In this document: piece by piece, positions 1 through 5,533 of the stretch
Numbering within the stretch: position 1 is the first letter of the stretch
How the letters are laid out: each line of letters begins with the position of its first letter
Assembly: GCA_946479255.1 (NCBI GenBank)
Contig: CAMLFK010000104.1
Span: 1 to 15,425 of the forward strand
Direction: 5' to 3'
Length of the DNA stretch: 15,425 nt
From: an uncultured Oxalobacteraceae bacterium
Lineage (GTDB): Bacteria; Pseudomonadota; Gammaproteobacteria; Burkholderiales; Burkholderiaceae
Made by a program: the position numbers and the translations under genes
Notes under the pieces: generated by a model
The model's input: the letters and a program-made list of their open reading frames with translations, nothing else
What the model was told of the DNA's origin: nothing
Database searches by the model: none

Positions 1-81
1 ATCGACACCCCGATCGAAGTCGACTACTACAAGCATGGCGGCATCCTGCCGTTCGTGCTGCGCCAGCTGCTGGCCGCGTAA
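1..81 (+). CDS. acnA: Aconitate hydratase A, C-terminal end only (partial)
   Basis: Only the last 26 codons are in the window, ending in TAA at 79-81. The translated tail reads EVDYYKHGGILPFVLRQLL, which matches the conserved end of AcnA-type aconitases, where the swivelling domain finishes in a 'Y-x-x-G-G-I-L-x-x-V-L-R' helix. The enzyme isomerises citrate to isocitrate through cis-aconitate in the TCA cycle, in the cytoplasm, using a [4Fe-4S] cluster. The cluster cysteines lie outside the window, so the call rests on the tail alone. A strong intrinsic terminator 22 nt downstream closes the transcription unit, so the following gene is probably transcribed separately. Confidence 0.72.
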   Translation: MDTPIEVDYYKHGGILPFVLRQLLAA

Positions 82-103
82 TCACTGCTGAGCAAGTGAA
101 TGG

Positions 104-135
104 AAAAAACGCCGGATTCGTCCGGCGTTTTTTTT
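104..135 (+). terminator. Rho-independent terminator after acnA
   Basis: A perfect 7-bp stem, CGCCGGA (110-116) paired with TCCGGCG (121-127), is closed by a stable TTCG tetraloop (117-120). Eight T follow (128-135) and six A precede (104-109). The A-tract also makes it a plausible terminator in the reverse direction. It sits 22 nt after the acnA stop. It also overlaps the upstream ATG at 100 of the DUF2863 reading frame, which argues against that start. Confidence 0.95.
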
Positions 136-309
136 CATCCGCAGGCGCTTTCAGTACCCTTCTTGCGCGGTGTTCATGGTCGGCCTCCGAATCCACTACA
201 ATATGCCCATAGGTGCCCAATCAGGGCTTATCATTGTTCTCATCCATTCGACGAATTTAAACCGATCCACTACTTCGATCCATTCACCTACAAAGACCCT
301 TATCCCGCC

Positions 310-1566
310 ATGCGTCGTCCATCCAAAGATCCATCCCATAAACTCTCGGCCGATAGCCAGCGCCTGGTCAGCATCAGCCAGGCCATCGTACAGGCAGCCA
401 GCCGCATCGAGGAACGCGCCGGGGAACGCCTGCTGGATACGCAACTACAAAAGCTGCTCAAGACCAACCACCAGGATACCGTCGACAATACGCTCAACGT
501 TCTGTTCAAGGACGACCTGAACGCCTACGACGTGCTGATGGAAGGCGTGGAGGCGGTCAGCGAATCGTCATGCATGGTCGAGCAGGTCGACGGCGTCGAG
601 AAGAGCTTCCAGGCCCTGCTGGTGGCGGCACCGATCCTCGCCTGGACCCGTTTTTCGATTGCCTCCGGCACCATCCCGCCGGACATGCTGTCGACGCTGT
701 CGGCGCACTTCTCCGCGCACCTGCTGGCCGAAGGCGTGCAGATGGCGATGGCGCCAACCCTGTTCGCCATCGACCAGTTGCCGCGCACCCACGCGGAAAC
801 CTACGCCACCACGCACAAGCTGGCCCAGGCCGCTCACAAAGGCACCCCAAGCAAACCTACGCCTAAGGCGCCGGAAACCGCGCCCTTCCTTGCCGACACC
901 CGCTACCTGCTGGTGGCGCTGGTCGCGCCGATGGGCGCCCCGCTGTTCCGCTGGCAAGAGCCGCAGCACCTGGCCAATTTCGCCACCGAACGCACCGAGG
1001 CGCTGACGCAATGGCGCAGCCAGGCCGAGCCGACCCTCACGCGCCTGCTGCCGGGCTGCGGCGTCGAACTGCTGCTGCCCGAAGCCTACTACGTGGCCTG
1101 CCGTGAAGCCGACAAGCAGATCCGGCCGGTATCGATCCGCGCCGCCGTGCACTACCTGACCAACACCCTGGCGGTCCAGGCCTCGGACCTGCGCGCGGTG
1201 ATCGCGGCCTTCGGCGAAGAATCGGCCGACAACCAGGTCGACGAATACCGCGTGGCATTCACCATGCGCCAGACATCCGAAGTGATCTACGGCATCGTGT
1301 GGCCGCTGTACGGGCAGGAAGATGAAGACGGCACGCCGGCCGAAGGGCTGATCGGCGCCGGGCTGATCGAACCGAAGACGCCGCTTGACGACATCATCGG
1401 CTACCTCAATGAAGCGGGCATTACCCACATCAAGCGCCACAACGAACGCTTCGTGGCCGAGTACTGCGACGATTGCGGCGCGCCGCTGTTCGCCGACCCG
1501 ACCGGTGAACTGGTGCATGCCGAGATGCCGGACGACGCGCCTGCCGGCAACGAGCACTTCCACTAA
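310..1566 (+). CDS. DUF2863 family protein
   Basis: A 418-aa cytoplasmic protein that I recognise as DUF2863, a family of unknown function found mainly in betaproteobacteria. The start ATG at 310 gives an N-terminus MRRPSKDPSHKLSADSQRL, as I recall for the family. The frame stays open back to an ATG at 100, but that codon lies in the acnA terminator, so it was rejected. No clear Shine-Dalgarno precedes 310. Visible features are an Ala/Glu/Leu-rich helical N-terminal third (about 15-90), a hydrophobic block LLVAAPILAWTRFSIASG (103-120), a Pro/Lys/Thr-rich linker near 176-192, a second LLVALVAPMGAPLFRW block (200-215) and a single CxxC (C386, C389) near the end, followed by an acidic tail. One CxxC is not a full zinc ribbon. 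No signal peptide is seen. A possible -10 (TACAAT, 197-202) would give a leader of about 100 nt, but no good -35 accompanies it. The function is unknown. Confidence 0.88.
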   Translation: MRRPSKDPSHKLSADSQRLVSISQAIVQAASRIEERAGERLLDTQLQKLLKTNHQDTVDNTLNVLFKDDLNAYDVLMEGVEAVSESSCMVEQVDGVEKSFQALLVAAPILAWTRFSIASGTIPPDMLSTLSAHFSAHLLAEGVQMAMAPTLFAIDQLPRTHAETYATTHKLAQAAHKGTPSKPTPKAPETAPFLADTRYLLVALVAPMGAPLFRWQEPQHLANFATERTEALTQWRSQAEPTLTRLLPGCGVELLLPEAYYVACREADKQIRPVSIRAAVHYLTNTLAVQASDLRAVIAAFGEESADNQVDEYRVAFTMRQTSEVIYGIVWPLYGQEDEDGTPAEGLIGAGLIEPKTPLDDIIGYLNEAGITHIKRHNERFVAEYCDDCGAPLFADPTGELVHAEMPDDAPAGNEHFH

Positions 1567-1571
1567 GGACC

Positions 1572-1601
1572 AGGCGCACGCGCTCTCACGCCCGTGCGCC
1601 T
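1572..1601. repeat. Inverted repeat between convergent DUF2863 and CYTH genes
   Basis: A 9-bp perfect stem, AGGCGCACG (1572-1580) paired with CGTGCGCCT (1593-1601), with a 12-nt loop. It begins 6 nt after the DUF2863 stop and runs into the stop codon of the opposing CYTH gene (1600-1602). Neither side has a T-tract, so it is not a canonical intrinsic terminator. It may stop or stabilise both convergent transcripts. The hairpin is seen directly; its role is inferred. Confidence 0.6.
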
Positions 1602-2064
1602 ACCACTGCGAGAACGGCAGGCGGATCAGGCTGGAATTGAAATAACGCTTGTCGTGGGTGACTTCCTCGCCGATCCAATCGGGCTTGTCGAACTGCTGGT
1701 CTTCCGACGCCAGTTCGATTTCCGCGAAAGCCAGTCCAGCATTTGCACCCAGGAACTCATCGACTTCCCACACATTGCCGCCGAACGCGATACGGCGCCG
1801 GTATTTTTCGATCAGCGGCTGCTCGCACAATCGGTCCAACAACTCGTTGGCGTCTTGCAGCGGGATCGGATACTCCCACTCCCCGCGCGTCGCACCGGCG
1901 CTGCGCCCCTTGATGGTCATGGTGCCCTGCTCACCCTCGATGCGCACCCGCACCGCGCGGTCAGGGTTGGTCGACAGATAGCCCTGGCGCAGCAGTACAG
2001 GCTCGCCCAGGCTGCGCCAGGCCTCGCCCATCAGCAGGAACTTGCGTTCGATTTCGATGCCCAT
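1600..2064 (-). CDS. CYTH domain protein (triphosphate tunnel metalloenzyme family)
   Basis: A 154-aa protein, about the length of a bare CYTH domain. It opens with the diagnostic ExExK signature (E4, E6, K8 in MGIEIERKFL). The expected charged strands of the eight-stranded tunnel follow: RVR (39-41), K52, E62 and E64, the basic RR at 89-90 with WEVDEF (99-104), and the E115/E117 pair. These residues bind metal and the triphosphate group. Family members hydrolyse inorganic triphosphate or nucleoside triphosphates, or cyclise ATP; small bacterial single-domain forms are most often tripolyphosphatases, so adenylate cyclase activity should not be assumed. No CHAD domain is attached. The chosen start lies 2 nt after the stop of the upstream carboxypeptidase gene. 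No Shine-Dalgarno is evident, which fits translational coupling. A longer in-frame start near 2202 lies inside the carboxypeptidase gene and was rejected. Confidence 0.88.
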   Translation of the reverse strand: MGIEIERKFLLMGEAWRSLGEPVLLRQGYLSTNPDRAVRVRIEGEQGTMTIKGRSAGATRGEWEYPIPLQDANELLDRLCEQPLIEKYRRRIAFGGNVWEVDEFLGANAGLAFAEIELASEDQQFDKPDWIGEEVTHDKRYFNSSLIRLPFSQW

Positions 2065-2066
2065 GA

Positions 2067-3188
2067 TCAGCCCAGCGACAGGAGGATAGGCTGCAGGATG
2101 GCCGCGCCCAGGCCGCTGCTGCGCGCGCCATTCCAGCCCGTGTAAGGATCGGGCAGTTTGGCATTGTCCTTGAACGGCATCTCCAGGGTCAGCGACAGGC
2201 ACTTGAAGGTGTGGCCAATGTACTTGGAGGCCAGGGTCAGCATGTCTTCGTTGTACTTGCTGGCCGCGTAGCCGTACTTGTTCTGGAAGTCGGGGCTGGC
2301 CGCCATGTACTGGTCGACAAAGGCCTTCTGCAAGGCCATGCGCTCGGGCGTGAAATCGGCCAGCATCTCGTTGCCTGCCACGAAGTTGTACGGCAAAGCC
2401 TCATCGCCGTGGATGTCGAAGAACATGTCGCAGCCGACCTCGTGGATCTTGTTCTTCACGCACAGCACCTCAGGGCTGCGCTCGGCCGTGGGGTTCATCC
2501 ATTCACGGTTGAGGTTGGCGCCGGCGGCGTTGGTGCGCAGGTTGCCGCGCACGCCGCCATCCGGGTTCATGTTCGGGACGATGTAAAACACGGCGCGCTG
2601 CAAGAGCTTGCGCGAGACCGGATTGGCATTGTCCAGCAAGGCATCGATCATGCCCTCGACAAACCATTCGGCCATGGTCTCGCCCGGGTGCTGGCGCGCG
2701 ATGACCCAGACTTTCTTCGCCGCCGCCGGGTTGCCGATCACCACCAGGTTCATGTCGCGGCCATCCACGGTGCTGCCGATGTCGTGCACGCGCGCCAGTG
2801 GATTTTCCGCCACCTCCCCCAAAAGGCGCAGGTGGCGCTCAAAGGAGTACGGCTCGAAATACGCGTAGTAGACGCTGTCGAGTTCGGGGGTGTGGCTGAC
2901 CGTCATCACCTCGCCGTCGAAGGTAGTCGGCACGCGGAACCAGTTCTCCGTATCGTAGCTGGCCGCCACCTGGTAATTCTTGAAGCCGTCCGGATAGGTT
3001 GCCTTGCCCGCGTTCAGGATGCGCAAGGTACAAGCCTGGCCGCGCGCGCCCTGCAGGCGGAAATGGAACCACTGGTGAATGTCGGCGTGGGAATCCTTGC
3101 GCAGGTTCAGGTCAATCTGCGACGGGCTGTCGGCCTGCACCACCTCGATGGCGCCGGAATCGAAATGCTGACTGATTTTGATGGGCAT
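2067..3188 (-). CDS. M14 family zinc carboxypeptidase, cytosolic (CCP-like) type
   Basis: A 373-aa protein with an N-terminal beta-sandwich-like domain (about 1-125) and an M14 carboxypeptidase domain (about 130-373), the arrangement of cytosolic carboxypeptidases. Zinc ligands are visible as HPGE (H167, E170) and H260 in the DIHGDE segment. NPDG (208-211) and NLNREW (225-230) contribute the substrate-carboxylate Asn/Arg pocket. E336 in TLEMPFKD is the catalytic general base. All key residues are present, so it should be active. No signal peptide is seen, so it should act in the cytoplasm. Eukaryotic relatives remove Glu from tubulin tails; bacterial substrates are unknown. The start is supported by AAGGAG (3194-3199) 5 nt before the ATG. 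A TAAAAT-like -10 (3235-3240) lies about 47 nt upstream, without a convincing -35. It is the first gene of a two-gene unit with the CYTH gene. Confidence 0.9.
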   Translation of the reverse strand: MPIKISQHFDSGAIEVVQADSPSQIDLNLRKDSHADIHQWFHFRLQGARGQACTLRILNAGKATYPDGFKNYQVAASYDTENWFRVPTTFDGEVMTVSHTPELDSVYYAYFEPYSFERHLRLLGEVAENPLARVHDIGSTVDGRDMNLVVIGNPAAAKKVWVIARQHPGETMAEWFVEGMIDALLDNANPVSRKLLQRAVFYIVPNMNPDGGVRGNLRTNAAGANLNREWMNPTAERSPEVLCVKNKIHEVGCDMFFDIHGDEALPYNFVAGNEMLADFTPERMALQKAFVDQYMAASPDFQNKYGYAASKYNEDMLTLASKYIGHTFKCLSLTLEMPFKDNAKLPDPYTGWNGARSSGLGAAILQPILLSLG

Positions 3189-3310
3189 TGCTGCTCCTTT
3201 TTATTGGTCGCGTGGATGAGCGGGCTAGGCTCCGATTTTACCGTATCGACGAGGTAGGGGCGGGAGCGCGAACGGTGCGAATGCAGCGCATAAGGACGTC
3301 CGTTTGAGAC

Positions 3311-3335
3311 AAAAAAAGGGGAGCTTAAGCTCCCC
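3311..3335 (-). terminator. Rho-independent terminator of the KGG gene
   Basis: The 18-bp palindrome GGGGAGCTTAAGCTCCCC (3318-3335) folds into a 7-bp GC-rich stem with a TTAA loop. Read on the minus strand it is followed by seven T (complement of the A-tract 3311-3317). It lies 32 nt past the stop of the KGG protein gene, in the right orientation for it. It separates that gene from the carboxypeptidase/CYTH unit on the same strand. Confidence 0.93.
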
Positions 3336-3367
3336 GTATCGGCTGCGCCGGCGCTATACACCGGCGG

Positions 3368-3661
3368 CTAGCGGTTGCCGCCCTGCTTGTTACCGCCACG
3401 GCCCGTACCCGAGCCGGACTGTGCGGACTGGCGGTTGCCGTGGCTCATACTGCCTGCCCGGCGTGCTTCCTCCGACGTGAATTCGTGAGCGGTTCCTTTC
3501 TCATGGGCGGCCTTGCCACCCTCGCTGGCGATCTCGCGCTGACGCTCGGGGTCCATCGATGCGAAACCCCGGTTGCTGGTGCCCGACTGCTTGCTTCCGC
3601 TTTGCTTGCCGCCACCCTGCTTACTGCCGCCTTGCTTGCCGCCCTGATTACCTGTAGCCAT
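3368..3661 (-). CDS. KGG-motif stress-induced protein
   Basis: A 97-aa, very hydrophilic protein with 23 Gly and no Cys or Trp. The central segment (about 31-78), with RGFASMDPERQREIASEGG then KAAHEKGTAHEFTSEEARRAG, is the KGG/con-10-type repeat of general stress proteins such as E. coli YciG, with two imperfect copies. The N-terminal 30 residues are tandem pentapeptide-like units (GGKQ, GGSKQ, GGGKQ, SGSKQ, SGTS), and the C-terminal tail is Gly/Gln/Asn-rich. The protein is probably disordered and cytoplasmic. In the family, expression is usually stress- or stationary-phase-induced; the biochemical role is not settled. The start at 3661 was chosen because AAGGAG (3668-3673) is 6 nt upstream. 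The ATG at 3667 abuts the Shine-Dalgarno and cannot use it. The gene has its own terminator and is divergent from another hydrophilic protein. Confidence 0.9.
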   Translation of the reverse strand: MATGNQGGKQGGSKQGGGKQSGSKQSGTSNRGFASMDPERQREIASEGGKAAHEKGTAHEFTSEEARRAGSMSHGNRQSAQSGSGTGRGGNKQGGNR

Positions 3662-3667
3662 GGTCAT

Positions 3668-3673
3668 CTCCTT
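3668..3673 (-). promoter_or_regulatory. Shine-Dalgarno deciding the KGG gene start
   Basis: On the minus strand the sequence reads AAGGAG-ATGACC-ATG. The first ATG (3667) touches the Shine-Dalgarno directly, while the second (3661) has a 6-nt spacing. The second is therefore the likely start, giving MATGNQGG rather than MTMATGN. Confidence 0.75.
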
Positions 3674-3999
3674 AAGCTCTAGCATGTATTCCGATCCCAC
3701 CCGCGAGCGCCGATGAGCGATCAGGAAAAATCATGTTAGCAGCGATCCGCGACTCGGCTATAGGACCAGGCGATAGCAATATGTAGGACAAACACTGACA
3801 TCAGTATCACTAGCTTGCAGTGCCAGCTGGGCACGCTGGCTCGGAATCCTACAGCGCCACGCTACCGGCTCCGATGACGCCAGTTAGGACTGGCGCGCAT
3901 GATCGACAGGCTGGCAACGCCATAGCGGACGCCGTACATTCCCGCGCGCCGCTGCCAGTCCGATTTCAGTATGGATTCACATTAATTAAAGGAAACGTC
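3674..3999. promoter_or_regulatory. Divergent intergenic region with GCCAG/CTGGC repeats
   Basis: This gap must carry the promoters for the KGG gene (leftward) and the 160-aa protein (rightward). I could not pick a convincing sigma-70 promoter on either side. On the minus strand, TGC-TAACAT (complement of 3730-3738) is a weak extended -10 for the KGG gene. The clearest structure is a 7-bp hairpin, CGCCAGT (3878-3884) with ACTGGCG (3889-3895) and a TAGG loop, with no T-tract. The pentamer GCCAG occurs at 3822, 3879 and 3954, and its complement CTGGC at 3836, 3890 and 3911. Open frames that cross this region are in-frame extensions of neighbouring genes and not supported. Confidence 0.4.
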
Positions 4000-4482
4000 A
4001 TGAACTCGAACCAACGCAGCCAGGGCAACAATCAATCCAGCAACGGCGGCAACGAGAAATCCGTGTCCTCGTCGCGCGCGGGCGTGGTGGAGAAGGACAA
4101 CATCAATCCCGAAGTACAGCGTTCCGGCACGCTCAACAGCTCGACCCCGGTGAACCAGCAGCGCCAGCAAGGCGATGCGCAGCAAGGCAAGCGTCAAGGC
4201 GCGAAGGACAGCACCGACCGCACCGGCTCGCAGACCGGCAGCCAGCAAAAGGACGCGGGCCCGATCCACGAATCGAATGAAGAAGTACACCAGTCGAATG
4301 ACGCCGCCGGCGGCTACCCGCGCAGCCCGGGGGGCGCCAACCAGCTCGACGCCAACGAAAAGATGGATGACGACACCGGATTCTCGCGCGGCCAGAACAT
4401 TCCCGCCTCGGAAATCGATGATGGCACCCGCCAGGAAAAGCAAAGCAATGTCGGCCGGCGCAGCGACATGACGCCCGATTAA
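4000..4482 (+). CDS. Hypothetical hydrophilic, disordered 160-aa protein
   Basis: I do not recognise this protein. It has 160 residues, no Cys or Trp, one Tyr and one Phe, and about 12% Gly, and it is dominated by Gln, Asn, Ser, Asp and Glu. It has no hydrophobic segment, signal peptide or membrane helix, so it should be soluble and largely unfolded. This composition fits the 'hydrophilin' description used for desiccation and osmotic-stress proteins. Locally conserved-looking stretches are NINPEVQRSGTLNSSTPV (34-51) and the C-terminal DDDTGFSRGQNIPASEID (123-140). The start at 4000 follows AAAGGA (3988-3993) with 6-nt spacing. The frame is open upstream to 3820, but that part has no ribosome site and different composition. 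The stop TAA overlaps the stop of the opposing GT9 gene. Divergence from the KGG stress gene suggests a stress role, as inference only. Confidence 0.75.
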   Translation: MNSNQRSQGNNQSSNGGNEKSVSSSRAGVVEKDNINPEVQRSGTLNSSTPVNQQRQQGDAQQGKRQGAKDSTDRTGSQTGSQQKDAGPIHESNEEVHQSNDAAGGYPRSPGGANQLDANEKMDDDTGFSRGQNIPASEIDDGTRQEKQSNVGRRSDMTPD

Positions 4483-5531
4483 GCCGGCACCAAGCCCCTT
4501 ACAAGATCGATCACCGCCTCCGTCCCAATCTGCCAGGCACAAGGGTGTCCGATGGGGCAGTCGTGATGCGCGCACGGGCGGCACGCAACATCGGCAGCCA
4601 GTACACGGTGCCGCTCGCCATCCAGAGGCGCCCAGCGGCGCGGGTCCGCCCCGCAACAAAGCACCACGCTCGGCGTGCGTGTGGCGGCTGCCAGATGGGA
4701 AACGCCTGTGTCATTGCATACCAGCAGACGCGCCCTTGCCAGTAAAACCACCAGCGCTCCCAAGCTGGTGCGGCCGGCAAGATTGATCGCTCCTTCGGCC
4801 ATCCTGGCTTGCACCTCATTCACCAGCGCCCTTTCCTCCTGACTGCCGGTCAACACCACGGTCAGCCCCTGTGCCGCAAGCTCGTCCGCCACCTGCGCAA
4901 AGCGTTCGGGCGGCCACCTGCGCGACGGCATTCTGGCACCGGCATGCACACAGGCGTACTCACCCGGAATGCGCACGCCGGCGGCGCGCAGCTCTTCCTC
5001 ATCGCTTGCGGCGAAGGGAAACTCCAAGCCACTGTCGTGGGTTTCGATCCCCAAGAACCGCAAGAGCCGCAGATAGCGCAGTACCTCGTGCTCCGTTTCG
5101 TCCCAGGGCAGGAACATGCCGGTGCCATCCGCCGTTGCCGGCGTATCGGCAAATCCCGCGCATAGCGAGGCGCCAAACTGCTGGACGATGGCATTGCTGA
5201 CCGCCCCACTCCCGTGCAGCTGCAAAGCAAGGTCGGCCGGTATCCGCTGCACCGTTTGCAGAAAGAGCGGCAACTGCTCGCAGTCGGGCGCACGCTCGGG
5301 TAAGCCGGTGTAGCCGGGAAACGCCAGGAAGTCATCGACGTAGGCCGCATAGCGCCTGGCAAAAGAGCGAGCCCATGGCAGGCCTGCCAGCGTGATATGG
5401 GCACGCGGCGCGGCCCGCCTGAGCGCGCGCAGGGCCGGAACCGCACACAGCATATCGCCCAGCTGCAAGGCCCGGAAAACGATGATGCGCCGCAGCGCCG
5501 GCCAGTCGATTGACGTCGTAGGCGCAACCAT
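4479..5531 (-). CDS. Glycosyltransferase family 9 (heptosyltransferase-like)
   Basis: A 350-aa GT-B enzyme of family GT9, the family of LPS heptosyltransferases WaaC, WaaF and WaaQ. Visible motifs are the N-terminal acceptor-site segment RALQLGDMLCAVPALRAL (20-37), the phosphate-binding HAGARMPSRRWPPERFA (196-212) and the donor-site CNDTGVSHLAAA (272-283) after AGRTSLG. A C-terminal cluster C317-x2-C320-x4-C325-x3-H329-x-C331 resembles the Cys/His tail seen in many WaaF-type enzymes. The enzyme should act at the cytoplasmic face of the inner membrane and transfer a nucleotide-activated sugar, plausibly heptose, to a lipid or glycan acceptor. The start ATG at 5531 is 2 nt after the carbamoyltransferase stop, so the pair is likely coupled. 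A longer start near 5618 lies inside that gene and was rejected. The acceptor and exact sugar are not predictable. Confidence 0.87.
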   Translation of the reverse strand: MVAPTTSIDWPALRRIIVFRALQLGDMLCAVPALRALRRAAPRAHITLAGLPWARSFARRYAAYVDDFLAFPGYTGLPERAPDCEQLPLFLQTVQRIPADLALQLHGSGAVSNAIVQQFGASLCAGFADTPATADGTGMFLPWDETEHEVLRYLRLLRFLGIETHDSGLEFPFAASDEEELRAAGVRIPGEYACVHAGARMPSRRWPPERFAQVADELAAQGLTVVLTGSQEERALVNEVQARMAEGAINLAGRTSLGALVVLLARARLLVCNDTGVSHLAAATRTPSVVLCCGADPRRWAPLDGERHRVLAADVACRPCAHHDCPIGHPCAWQIGTEAVIDLVRGLVPA

Positions 5532-5533
5532 CG

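Noticed and set aside
100..309. Upstream start (ATG 100) for the DUF2863 protein
   Set aside because: The codon sits in the acnA terminator hairpin region, and the extra 70 residues include the translated terminator and look non-protein-like. The ATG at 310 gives the usual family N-terminus.
568..1563. 331-codon open frame on the minus strand
   Set aside because: It lies entirely antisense to the DUF2863 gene. Its Arg/Gly/Val/Gln-rich translation has no recognisable domain, as expected from the shadow of a GC-rich gene.
2211..3257. 348-codon open frame on the plus strand
   Set aside because: It is antisense to the M14 carboxypeptidase, which has intact zinc and catalytic residues. The translation is low-complexity Val/His/Ala/Arg with no family features.
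3820..3999. Upstream extension of the 160-aa hydrophilic protein
   Set aside because: The added 60 residues have different composition and no ribosome site, while ATG 4000 has AAAGGA at good spacing.
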